64,000 nt of DNA from Nymphaea colorata. Its lineage: Eukaryota > Streptophyta > Magnoliopsida > Nymphaeales > Nymphaeaceae. Both the position numbers and the translations under genes were made by a program. Shown piece after piece: positions 27,401-40,000 of the stretch. The stretch spans positions 18,770,354 to 18,834,353 of the forward strand of contig NC_045139.1 of NCBI RefSeq assembly GCF_008831285.2. The letters run 5' to 3'. Each line of letters opens with the position of its first letter. The stretch's first letter is position 1. The notes under the pieces were generated by a model. The model saw nothing but the letters and a program-made list of their open reading frames with translations, had not been told where the DNA came from and did not search any database.

Positions 27401-30400
27401 GGGGCCTTCGGGAATTCATACCCGTCAAGGTTTTCAATACTTTATCACTTTTATTGATGACTTCTCTCGGGCTACTTTTGTGTACTTGTTAAAGGATCGC
27501 AGTGAGGTTCCTCATATCATAGAGACCTTCATTTCTCGTGTATACTCAATATGGTGGGACTATTAAAACCTTTCGGTCCGAAAATGCCCGTGAGTATATG
27601 TGTCAGTCGGTTGAGGATTTTCTTCGAAAAAGAGGGATTGTTCATGAGACGTCCTGTAGTTATACTCCCCCACAAAATGGGGTGGCTGAAAGGAAAAATC
27701 GCCAGCTTCTTAATGTCACCAGGGCCCTTCTGTTTCAGAGAAACCTTCCTAAACGCTATTGGGGTGATGCAGTTCTTACTAGTGCGTATCTCATCAATCG
27801 CATGCTCAGTCGTGTTCTGAATGGTCGGACTCCCCATTTGTTACTTCCCGGCAGTCGTCAACCATTTCTACCCCCCCCTCGTGTTTTTGGCTGTGTGTGT
27901 TTTATACATAATCACAGTCCCAATATTAAGAAACTTGATCCCAGGTCTATCAAAGGTGTGTTTGTTGGGTATTCCCTTACTCAGAAAGGATACAGATGTA
28001 CTGACCTCACCACTGGCCGAGTCTATGTTACGAGGGATGTTACCTTCTTGGAACATGCCTCTTACTTTGGTGAGAATCCTCTTCAGGGGGAGAAGTCTGT
28101 GGTTAGGGAAGAGTCTTCTCAGAGTCAGGAGCTTCAATTTACAGATTTCTTGGACTACAGGAAAGCAGAATCTCTCACTGTTGTTGATGTGCCTGAGAAG
28201 GAGGAAGGGTGTGACACTGAGAAGGAAGGCCATCGTTTGTTTGGACAGGTCTATTCCAGACGAGGTGCTCGGACAGAGGAGGTGACTTGTGGTGCGAAAT
28301 CTTATTCCAATCCCAATGCCACTTCTTCCCTGGATGAACCAAGTCTGACCTTGAAGACTCAGGATGAGGTTGAAAAGGAAAATGAAGATCTTCCCATTGC
28401 CCTGAGAAAGGGTGTCAGGTCATGTACTCAACACCCTATTGGTAATTTTGTATCTTATTCCAGACTTGGCAAGGATTACAAGTGTTGTTTCTTCTCTTTC
28501 TTTGGCTGTGATTCCCAGGACCGTTGTTGAAGCTCAAAGTGATTCCAAGTGGGCTGATGCTATGAAAGAAGAAATGGAAGCCTTGAGAAGAAACATGACA
28601 TGGGAGGTTGTGAAGATTCCTGAAGCGGCTCACTTGGTTGGATCCAAATGGGTGTATACCATCAAGTACAAACCAGATGGGAGTGTTGAAAGATATAAAG
28701 CTCGTCTTGTGGCCAAGAGGTTTAGCCAAAAATATGGGATTGATTACTTGGAGACCTTTGCGCCTGTTGCGAAAATGAAGACAGTCAGAGTTGTTATATC
28801 CCTAGCTGTGATGAAGGAGTGGAAGATGTATCAACTAGATGTTAGGAATGCCTTCCTCAATGGCGACCTCAAAGAAGAAGTATATATGCATATGCCTCCA
28901 GGATATGAAGAACCAGAGAAATGTTGTAAGTTGAAAAAGGCTTTATATGGCCTCAAGCAGTCGCCCAGAGCATGGTTCGAACGACTGAGACTAGTAATGC
29001 AACATCATGGGTACAAACAAGGGAATGGAGACCACACTCTATTCGTGAAGAAAAAGGAGGGCAGAGTCACTCTTTTACTTGTCTATGTGGATGACATGAT
29101 TGTCACAGGCAATGATGAGGAGGAGATCATCAAGTTAAAAGGGTTACTGGCTACAGAATTTGATCTCAAGGATCTTGGCAAGCTGAGGTATTTTCTTGGT
29201 ATTGAGATTGCTAGATCGAGTACTGGTCTGGTGCTAAACCAAAGGAAATACACATTAGATCTGTTGGAAGAGACTGGTAAGTTGGGGTATAGGCCTGCTT
29301 CTACCCCACTTGACATCGGGCACAAGTTGAGTCTTAGGGATGGAGAGCCGCTCTGTGAAAAAGCTAAGGGAAGATATCAACGTCTGGTTGGGAAGTTGAT
29401 TTACCTTACCCTCACGAGACCTGATATCACTTTTGTGGTAAATGTATTGAGTCAATTCATGCATGCTCCTACTGATGCACATCTGAAGGCTGTGGACATA
29501 GTATTATGTTACTTGAACAGAAAACCATAGCACGACTATTGCAATTAGAGTTAATAAAGAAAAGACTGTTGTTTCCATCTGAAGGATGTAAACTTTAAAA
29601 AAGTTACTAACAAAGAGTAACATTTGACACTGTTATTTACAGGTTTTTTTTTCTCAAGCTGAATACTTAATTCTACCATCCTACTAGTAATAAACGATTC
29701 ACTAATAATTTTTACATCCATTAAGATGTCGCTCTTTCTAGTCACAGTTCAAACGAAAAATGTAACCCGATTTCGACAAAGTGTAATTCAGGCTAACCTA
29801 AACAGACTGTCTCATGCTTCCTGTTGGATCTTATCAAACATAACATATTTTCATCTCCAAAATAATACGCATGGCAAGCAACAATAACTAAGAAGTAAGA
29901 TTTCTGTAGGAGGACAAACCATATAAAAAGTATATTCATCTATATTATAAGTATATTACTAAGTTTATTGCAAGCAACTGGCAGCACCATTTCTCTACTA
30001 AGTTTTATTAGACTTGACAGATTTTCATGAAATCTCAAAACTCAAATCCTCCACCTGATTGATGCCACAGCCTAATTCACCAACTCTCAAGAATCCAAGT
30101 GTTCAATTTCCTACTTCCCTTAATCACTTAATTGAGATTTCAGAACCCATATATTTGATGCTTCTGCAATTTATACAGGTATGTTTTTGAGTTTCAGGCC
30201 TTCATTAGTCAGCACATACATAAGGGCAATATGGTTTTCACTTCTATTGCAGATTTAATGACACATATATTCCCAAACTGTACCTTTCTTTACCAAAGAA
30301 ATCATCACCTGCAATATGGCCATATTGAACGAATTATTTTAGTTTCACAAAATAAGTCTTTCAGAAGTACCACTTATGACTGAAAATAAAAAAAGCTCTG

Positions 30401-33400
30401 TCCCAAGCTTTAAACAACTTCACCAGGTTCTAAATGCTTTAATAAGCAAAATGATCTTCAAGAAATTTAACAGCACAAAGGAAGGATAGAATATTTTCCT
30501 TTCAACAAAGCAAATAAAGCTAAACATAGTTGAAACGAAGATGAATGTAAATCGAGTTAACAATCAAGGTAATAACAGTCTTAAAGCATAAATACTTACA
30601 GCTAAAACAAGGAATGGGATAACCTCCATGATAATAAGTGTTGACTTCACCCCTAGGGCACTGAAAAATCCAATAGATCCAAGTACAGACAACATAACCA
30701 CAACAACACCAGAAAGACCAAGAAGCACCTGCAAACAAGTCGCCTGAGGGAATAAAAAAAACTTGCACAAAATATCCAAAAAGAAGTAGAAAAGATTGTG
30801 TTTTTTCCATTGTTGATGCTCAACTAGGCTGGGCCTTCTAGGCACCCAAGTGAAAAAAAAAAGTCATACAATTCCTTTGTTCTTTTCTTTTCTTCTTCTT
30901 CTTCTACCTTTACCCCTCCCACTTTTCCTTTTCTCATTTGTTTCCTTTTTTTTTCTTCACGTTCTTTTTCTTCTCCTTCTCCTTCTCCTTGTTCTATTTC
31001 CTCCGTTTTTTCCTTTTTCCCTTCATCGACTGTTGTCGGCCCGCTTGGGGCCCTGTCTATGTGCCACATAGTCCTTTCTGAAATAGCATTTTCGACTACT
31101 AAGAGTATAGGACAAAGTCATAAAACAATAAAAAAGAGAAAAAGAACAAAATAGAAGAAAATAAGCAACTAACAAATTTAGATGCAATTGATGCATCAGC
31201 CAAAATGTTTTCTTTTCGTTAGTCCACAAGATAATGAACTCAGACAAAGTTGAATAGGACATGTGCATGTTTATGTACATGTGTGTGTGTGTCTATTGCA
31301 TATTAAAACATAGTGTTATTTTTCTGAATACATGCATGAGAATAAGCAATTCATGTAAAGAGACATAACACTTAGAAAATATGAATATAAACATTGACAC
31401 TGCTGATAAGGGAAGGAAGAAACAACCTAAAAGCTATGCATCCTCGTACAAAGAAAGATGTTCGCTTTACATGTGCCTATGCCAAGCATTTTTCAGTAAA
31501 AAAAATTATTAATTTTTTTATTTTGTCCTTTTTCTGCCTAAGTACACTTGTACATTATCCTTTTTTTAATGCCTTTGCAACTTTTGTTGGATCTTTGAAC
31601 TTTATACGCTTGTCGACAAGCTTGCCTAGAGCTTCTTTTGTTCAGGTCACCTCACTTAAAAGTTACTAAAACGCTATAAGCACTTGGGCATATAGTAAGA
31701 CCATTAGGGATCAGTTCAGATATATTTTGAGCCTTGTCAGAAATACCATTCTCAGGTTTTTATCAGCGAGGTTCTTCTTAGGTATTAATCCGGAAGTTTA
31801 GATTTTTCAGAAAAGTCTTGGGGATCCAAAAAACGAAACAGTTAAACAAAAATAATAATAAACTATGAAACTTGAGTTTTCTACTAAATTCCTTCGAAAA
31901 ATTGATAAAAAAATCAAAATCGTTAAGAAACCTTCAGGAGTTAAAAAAACATAAAAACATGATTTTTTTTTTCTTTCCAATATGTAAGGCTTTTTCTACA
32001 TATCTTTTGTTTTCCCTTGTTTCCATTATTATTCACGTTTTATGAAAAAGATGTTGACATTTGTGACAGTGGTTGCAAGTAAATATAAGCATTCATTATA
32101 GGAGATATAAAGTAATATTTCCAAAATATAATGATAACAATAGGTGCATGAAATGAATCATACCTTGGAGGAAACTATACAGGATGAGAGTTGAGGTGCA
32201 TCTCCCAATGTAACTGATATATACGCAAACATCACAAGGTAGCTAATCTGTTTAATAAAAAACAAAAACAACAGATTTTCATTAGATTAATTTTAATTGT
32301 ATAGAAGGACATTGGCTAGAAGCAAAACGTTGCAAGTGAATAAGACATGAATCTTCTTTCTGACTATTCAAAAAGGTTACTCCACAACCCAAAAAAAATA
32401 AAAGCATGACCAAATAGTTCCACCACCACTTTTCATATTGAGGAATGAACTTTTCATATTGAGGAATATGATCATTTCAGTTACAAAAGTTTTCAACAAA
32501 GATTAATTGAACTCTTGACCATGATCAACTAGTAGCAAAAAAACTTTTAATACCCTGCCCAAACTGTACACGCCAATGCAGTACACCTTTCACTAGAAAG
32601 ATGTAAAATAGCTTTAGTAGAATGAATGGAAATAAGGGGAAAAGGGCCATTTGTAACTTGGTTCCCAGATGCACTAAGGATACGAGACTCACTAGTATTG
32701 TAATTGCATCTGCAGCACTTTCTCTCTTGAGTTCCTCTTGAACAGAACTTTCTGATGAAAAGGAAAGGGAGAGATTATGTGAACTGACCAATGTCACGAG
32801 CTCCTCCTGCCATGAAATCCATGAATGAGCAGAATAAGTAAACTAATTAATTACAAAACATGCAAGAAAAAGATCCAACATATCCCACTCTGCTTTCAAA
32901 CTTAATTTGAATAACTCTCTCCTCTCCCTCTCTCCCTCACTTTCATGCAACATGTATACACACAGCAGAAGCCATATAAAAGAACATCACAAAATTCTGC
33001 AGAAAATTAAGGTAGCTATTAAGCTATAAAAGAACTTGATAACCATGTGAAAGCATAGGGATTCTCATCGAAGGCGAGCCAACAACCTTCACTAGATTTA
33101 TGAAAGCTTTTTCCCATAATACTGCTTTATCATTTTCAGTTCCAGTTGTATCAGCAGCATTACGAACAGGATATGTCACCACAAATGTAGTTGCCTGCCA
33201 CAAATAGGAGCAAATAGATCACCACATGTGATTTGGAAAAGAGTCAAAAGACAACTCTGCGGATTGATAATTACTATCACAGGATTTAGTAGGTTGGAAT
33301 CATATTAAGGTCATACCTCTGAGTAATTATTTTCTCTGAACCCTCCTAATATGGTGCTTGGATCAACAGGACCTTGGAATGCACTTAAGCATGTTTGGGC

Positions 33401-36400
33401 AGAAGTATAATGCTGAGGACATCACATGAAGACCGTTGCGTACACTGATCAGTTTTTATAGGTATAATAGAAACCACTGTTTCACTAAAACAAAGAACTT
33501 CCAAACTGCTTGGGAACAAACCTATTAATATTTACAATATGAAAAAAATCACAGTTTCACAAAAATAAATAATTCTCAGCCATAGAAGCGTAAAATTTTC
33601 TTCTTACAGTTATAAGACAGAAACAGTTGAGAAGAACCGAGAAATACAACTATGGAGCATTCTCAACTAATATACTCTTCACAAGCAAGGAAGTGATGAT
33701 GAAAAACTTCAAGTACATCTTCGTAGCATAAAATGAGGCCGTAGATGAGGAGTCAACTTGGCTCTGGCTACCATCTGTTACAACTAGCTAGCATGTCAAT
33801 TAGGGAACACTTGGATTTATAGTCAAGGGCATTAATCATATTAGGGCATTTGACTAAGGCATGCATTGAATCATATCACAGGCCTTAGTTAAGCACTGCT
33901 CACTAAAGTGCAGGCGATTCTATCAGGAAATTTACCTTGACCTCAAGGATACCATAGTCACAGAAAACATGTTTTTTTTTAAAAAACACAAAAAATTGTG
34001 ATAAATTAAATGACCGTTTAAAACTTAAAAAAAAACACATTTTTTTTAAAACATTAAAAACAAAAAAACGTGTTTTTTTCTAGTTTTTTTCACTTTTTTT
34101 TTCAGTTTTTTTAATACCAAATAATTTTTTTTACATTTTCTATTTTTTATTTGTTGCAAATATACTTATATTTTGATGTTTGCTTTATTAGTTTCTCACT
34201 TTTTTTTCAAACTTTTTAAAAATTTTAAAAATTTACCATTTTTTCTTGTTTTTTTTATTTTTTTCAAACTTGCCATATTATACCTGAGAATTATACCCGA
34301 GAAGAACCTCGCCGTTTAAAACTCTGAGACATTATTTGTGACTATGGATCAAAGCCATTAACTCATGCACATTTTTGTTGCCCCAACTGAAGACAATGTT
34401 CACTATTTTGTATGTGCCTTACAAACAAAGCTAACAATTGATCCCACTTATATGAGAGTCACTATAGTGGTCTTAGTTATTCCAGCTCCCTTACAATGCT
34501 CTTGGCCAAGGAATGATGACCCTAAGAACTTGTTAGCTTCCTTAACCACGACCTGACAATTAACTTGTCTATTTAGATTTATCTTGTTTTATGCATTATG
34601 CATGTATGAATATTTTATCATTTTATGTATGAAAATGTTCCTTGAATAACATTAATTTTGTGTTGTCTTTACAGCATTGTCACAAATATTGTTCTCAGGT
34701 TTTTGATGGCGAGATTTTTCTTGGGTATTTTTCAGCAAAGTTGTTTTCTCTAGAAAATCTCAGCAATTTTTTTAAAAAAGAAAAAAAATCCTAAAAATAG
34801 GTAAAAATAAAATAATGACAAACTAATAAAAAGAAATAAAAAAGCTACATAAAATGATAAAAATAATGTCTCAAGACTCACAAGGATGATAATGCTGAAA
34901 AATAATTTAGTTTAATTTTTTAACATCAAAAAAGAGAAAAATAAAAAAAATGCAATAAAGTTTGGTTAAACTGATTTTTTACCTTTCTTAAAAAAAATGC
35001 CTTTTCCCATACTTTTTGTTTTTTTTTCCTTTCCAGTAATATTCTTTCTTACATCAATATCAAAGTTCTTTGCAGAAAGAAAAAAACAACAGTATGTCAG
35101 GTTGATGTGAAGTCAATATTGAATAATCATGTCCTCGAAAGTCATGCTTTATCACCTCATCATACATTGTGTATATTCAATATCTCATACCAAGAAGATT
35201 GACATCTCTCCCCATTTGAGATACTATTTAGATCCAAAAAGGATAATAACTTCTCCAGGCGACCCATTAATTTTCATGGTAATGAGTGTAGATTAGGGTA
35301 ACATACGAAAGTTTGAAGCCTAGTAGGATTAGTATCTCTCTCCCCAAAGAGATACACCACAATTACCAACTTGGGAAGCAAAAGTGAGAACTGATGCAGG
35401 AAGTGGAATTTAGGTATCCTGCATAGTAGAAGTCCAGCTATAACTAATCACACTAATGGATCAGCAGATCAAATGTATTTCATATGTAGAATTTAACTCA
35501 TTAGTAGGATCAGAGAAAGTCATAATTCCATTTTTATGAATCCATTTTATGTGGTAGGATCAGAGAAGGTCATAATTCCATTTTTATGAATCCATTTTAT
35601 GTGAAATTCAGACATAAAATTTGCAACTGCAAGATGAAGTTTTGTAACTCCCCAAAGTATTTAAGTATGAAAAATATTTGAAGCCAAACAAATCAGCTTT
35701 CCTCAGGAAGAACTGTTACAAGAGGACTGATGCATATAATTCCAAAGTCAACATGCTTTGTATCTAAATAAGAAAGGAATAATGTGAGGCAAAAAAAGCT
35801 GCAACCAGGAAATTCTATCAAACAAAATAAAGCTATTAAGTTCAAAGAACACTATACTCTAGTGCCATTACTTTCCAAGGAGGACTTACCTGAAAACAGT
35901 AAAAAGCATGGTCCACACCAGAGTCACGATATTTTTGAGGATCCATTTGAAAATACTGAAAGCAAAAATAGAACCTGATGTGTATTAATAACAACCGTGC
36001 ATACACATGAAAAATTTATTTCAAGAAAATAATGATGACGAATCCGTATAGACATGGAAGTAGATGCACAAATCATGCAAAACCACAAAAAAAAATGATG
36101 ATGAACAGATAAAAATGTCTACCATGTCATATAGAGAGGCAACCTTGTCCTATTTGTATAATTCTAAGACCTCTTATGCTTTCTGTGCCGGATCACTTCA
36201 ATCCAATAGACACTATATTAATCATGGTCATGTCATTCATGTTATCAAGGTACTAAAAGTTATTTTCCTTTTATTGTTTCTTTGCAATGGCTTTACTTCT
36301 TTCTTTTTATTCTTTCATTGTAATGGCTTTACTTCTTGCTCCATTATTTTGTTCTTTAGATTCTTCACTTTTCTAGTGCTTTTTCTGCTATAGTTCATGC

Positions 36401-37013
36401 TGAAGTGCATTGAAGTATAGAACTCTAGTACCAAAGATGGTACAAGGCTATGTAACACGGGTACTGCTCTGAAGGAGCAGTACCCGCATCGTACCGGTAC
36501 GGGTGTGGGTGTGGCCCGGGTACGCCATTGACAGTACCGGGTAGGTCAACATACCCGAGGTCAAATCCGACCATTTTCGGACTCGGTCAAAGTTGACCGA
36601 GTCCAAAATTGTCCGCTTTAGGTTTTTAACATGGTTTACATTTTTTCACGTTACAAATATCGTAAACATTAAGTTTTTCATCGACGGTTCTGCTTCTTCA
36701 CTTTGTCTTCACCGATAGAGACCGACGACAGGAGGCAGACGACGAGCAGCAAATGGCGATTCACCTCGATGGTTCTGCTTCTTCCTCTTCGGCAAGCTCT
36801 TTCTGTTGGTCTTGCTTGGTTTTTAGGGTTTTCCAATGCAGTAATTGGTTTCATCTGAAGGATCTTTCGTTTGTTTTGTGAAGATCGAGCTCCTTTCTTC
36901 ATTTTGTGTTCTTCCATTTTCTCATATGTGCCTATCTGCTTGTCTGAAGAGTTTGAGAGCATCGTAGTTATCTTCTGTTTTCTCTTATTTGTTTTGTGAT
37001 GGTTCTGCTAATT

Positions 37014-37049
<36 letters not shown>

Positions 37050-40000
37050 CGGTCGTATCCCTGCAACCAAGTTTTTTGATACTGGTCCGTACCCATACCA
37101 GTACCTGCACCCCTACCCATACGCAATAAACGTCTGCTCAAGGGATCTTTGAACACCAAACACTGCAACAGCTCAGTCCAAAACTTGCCTGAATGCCTAG
37201 TTCAAAGAATCCAATCTGGTTGGCAGCCCAATTAGTTCTATGTCCAAACCGTAAGTTCAAAATTTGAGCATATCTCTGATGTCAACTCTAATTAACCAGC
37301 CCAAACCTGTATGAGAACCAGCCTAGCAAATCCAAACCTAACCTGCAGGTAACTATGATTTAAAGTCATTCTCAAAACGTGGAATGTTACAGATTTTGGC
37401 TGTGCATGATTCCATCATGAAGAGAGTTTGAGACCTTGGTTATTTATAGTACATAGAATGTCATGGTGTTACTGTCTTGGTGAATAGGTAATAACATTGA
37501 AGGAGATTCCATATTTCTGAGAGAACTTTGGGTATTCTAGTCAAATAAAGACTACGTAAATGTACAAGATATGGTACTTAGACAAACTATTTTATGCTCT
37601 TGTATAATAAGACATCAAACAAGGTAATGGGTTACATAAGTTTCCAGTACAATGGTTTTGACATGATAGTTTGAGAAAACTTAGAGCAGTGTGAGGTGAT
37701 GTATCCATAATACATGTGTATGTGTGTCTCACCTTTATTCTTTTTTCTCCAGAATCAAAACCTAAAACCCAGTAAAACATGCATTCATTTATGCACACAC
37801 ACACACAAGAAACAGAATTCAAAACTGATTAAGCTTAACCTAAGTAACACAGACACGGCTGGCAGGTTGCAGTTACCAGTGTCGACACACTGACATGTCA
37901 ACACAGGTATGGCGACAAGGCTGAACATGGCAGTTTTGATTTTTTGCAGGTTTTTATGTGTAACTTTGCATATTTTTTGTGCAATTTTGGAATTTTTCAT
38001 ACTTTTTGTGATGGTTTTCACATATACATATATGTATATATATTATATACCTTGTTGTATCCCTCTGTCTATGATTTTTAAAATGGTCATGTCCATACTG
38101 GTATGCCTATAACTGTACCCATACCAGTATCTGTGCGACTTAGTGTTTAACCTACCCCACTGCATGCATAGTGACAAACACCTTCAATGATTTGAAAAAA
38201 TATACTGATGTTGTTGTCATTTAGGAGCCCATATTTTTGAAAAACCACCAAAAGAATAAGTACCTTACTGCAAGTGCAAGATACTCCCAAATATTTCTTG
38301 AGATTTTCATTTTCATATATTTTAAAACCTTCTCAATTTTTTTTTGTTTTTTAATGTTTAAAAAGAAGTTCTTTTACTTGTTTATTTGTATGCTTGCAAG
38401 AAAAACACTTAAAAATCAATGGCCTCATAACTGTATGTTTTAGAACTTCTAATATTTTTCCTAATACTTCCCTGAGAAAAACCACATCTTGCAGGAAAAA
38501 AAAACTTGCTGAAACATGCATTGAAACCCCCTATTATACATACACGGGTGCAGCAGCCCCTTGGCCGGTTCAGTATTACACGGTGAAAAGGAATATAAGT
38601 TGTCAAGATTCATCCTACACCAAAATTTATCTAATAAGCAATTCCCTTCACTAGTACTCATTTGGCAGAACATAAATCTTACCTGCAGCACACTCTGAGT
38701 GGCACAATTCTTGCCTAAGGGCTTCAAGCAAATGTCTGTCAAGGATACTGTTGTGCCAGAATAATTCACCTGAAGGCTGTCAACCTGAAGGACACAACAA
38801 AATGGTTAACAGACATTTGAATAAATGGAAAAAAAAATACATACAACATGTGCCAATGCAACACAAGCAGGCTCATCTTGTTACATGTTAAGTCAAATGC
38901 GATCCCTCAAATCAGTTGGCACGAACCATCTTCTTCCTATTTTATGTTTTCAAGAACCATGGAAACTGTGTTTCTTATAACTGAATATAGTTGGCATGTC
39001 TCATCAAAATGTAACCTATTTTGCACAGAAGTAAAATTTTGCTAAAATATAACTAAGAATGCCAAGACAATGATAAGAAAAAGAAATGATAAGAATGAAT
39101 AGTTTTTATATGGAAGCTATCATTGTTTGGATTACCTTCTTTTGAATTTCAAAAAGCAGCTGTATATTCTTGTCTGTAACGATACTCTGTATTATTCCTG
39201 AAGACGAAGGAGTTGTTGCAATTATAAGCTGCAATTCATTGAGGAAGATCAAATTAGTCCGGAATTTATTATCTCATCATGCATGTCAACTGACATCGAA
39301 ATAGAGCGGACAAAGGATAATAACAAAACAAGAAGTTTGTTTCAAGTACAAAAAGATGCCTTCTTCTCAGACAAAGTTGCATGACCCACCATCAGTTTAA
39401 TGAAACAGAATGTAATTAAGCTAATGTCCAATAATGTCACCTAACAAGATTGAACACGTTAGAAGCTGAATAAATGGTCTCTTGGCATGAGATGGATTAC
39501 TTAGAGCAGTGGACACCTACTTCTTCGAAATAAAACATACAAAAATTTCTACAAACAACAAAATTAAAGATATCATTCTATCAACAATTCAATGAATAAC
39601 AAAAAAAATTGGTTGTTGCTGCACCATGACCACACCGATACATAGCATGGGAATCTCTGTGTGTGACACCATTTTCTTGCAGTGAACAGGCCATGGAACT
39701 TCCATCATACAGAACCAACCATTACAGATAAATTCAATAATGAAATTGCTCAGACATTATCAAGGCCTAAATTCTGACTATCCAATAACAAAAGGTGCTC
39801 TGATACTAACCAAGGCCTCAATGTCCAACTTCAACGTGCAATTGTACTTATAGTCACCATTTTATTTAAGGTAAGCCAAAGGATGTAGGTTTGAGTTAAT
39901 TCAGCAAATGTCGTGCACTCATTATTTCAATTTTTATTCTTATTTTCTATAATAAATGGGGCAGACAAGAATTATTTTTATAAGAACTATTAATTTTTCC

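Larger units (their letters stand above)
25037..29520 (+). mobile_element. Ty1/copia element A, 3'-truncated, in NPC1 intron 19
   Basis: A 5' LTR (25037-25274) is followed by the initiator-Met primer-binding site TGGTATCAGAGCC (25275 on), a GC-rich leader, then gag, protease, integrase and reverse transcriptase in copia order. The sequence stops within the RT/RNase H connection at about 29520, with no RNase H, polypurine tract or 3' LTR, so the 3' end was lost and no target duplication can be read. It is antisense to NPC1. It is defective because of the truncation, two frameshifts and an altered integrase triad. Confidence 0.93.
36449..37120. mobile_element. Probable hAT-like MITE related to the 37840 element, intron 13
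   Basis: The left end is rich in GTAACACGGGTACTG / GTACCGGTACGGGTG phrases and the right end in inverted counterparts (GTACCCATACCAGTACCTGC). The inner ends CGGGTACTG and CAGTACCTG match as inverted repeats at 8 of 9 bases. The right end shares CGTATCCCT and CCCATACCAGTA with the 37840-38143 element. The exact termini and target duplication are unclear. Confidence 0.5.

Noticed and set aside
30824-31280. Glu/Lys-rich and Phe/Leu-rich open frames
   Set aside because: Products of the polypyrimidine tract in intron 18.
36678-36962. 94-codon minus-strand open frame
   Set aside because: It lies inside the hAT-like repeat, with no domain and no transposase signature.
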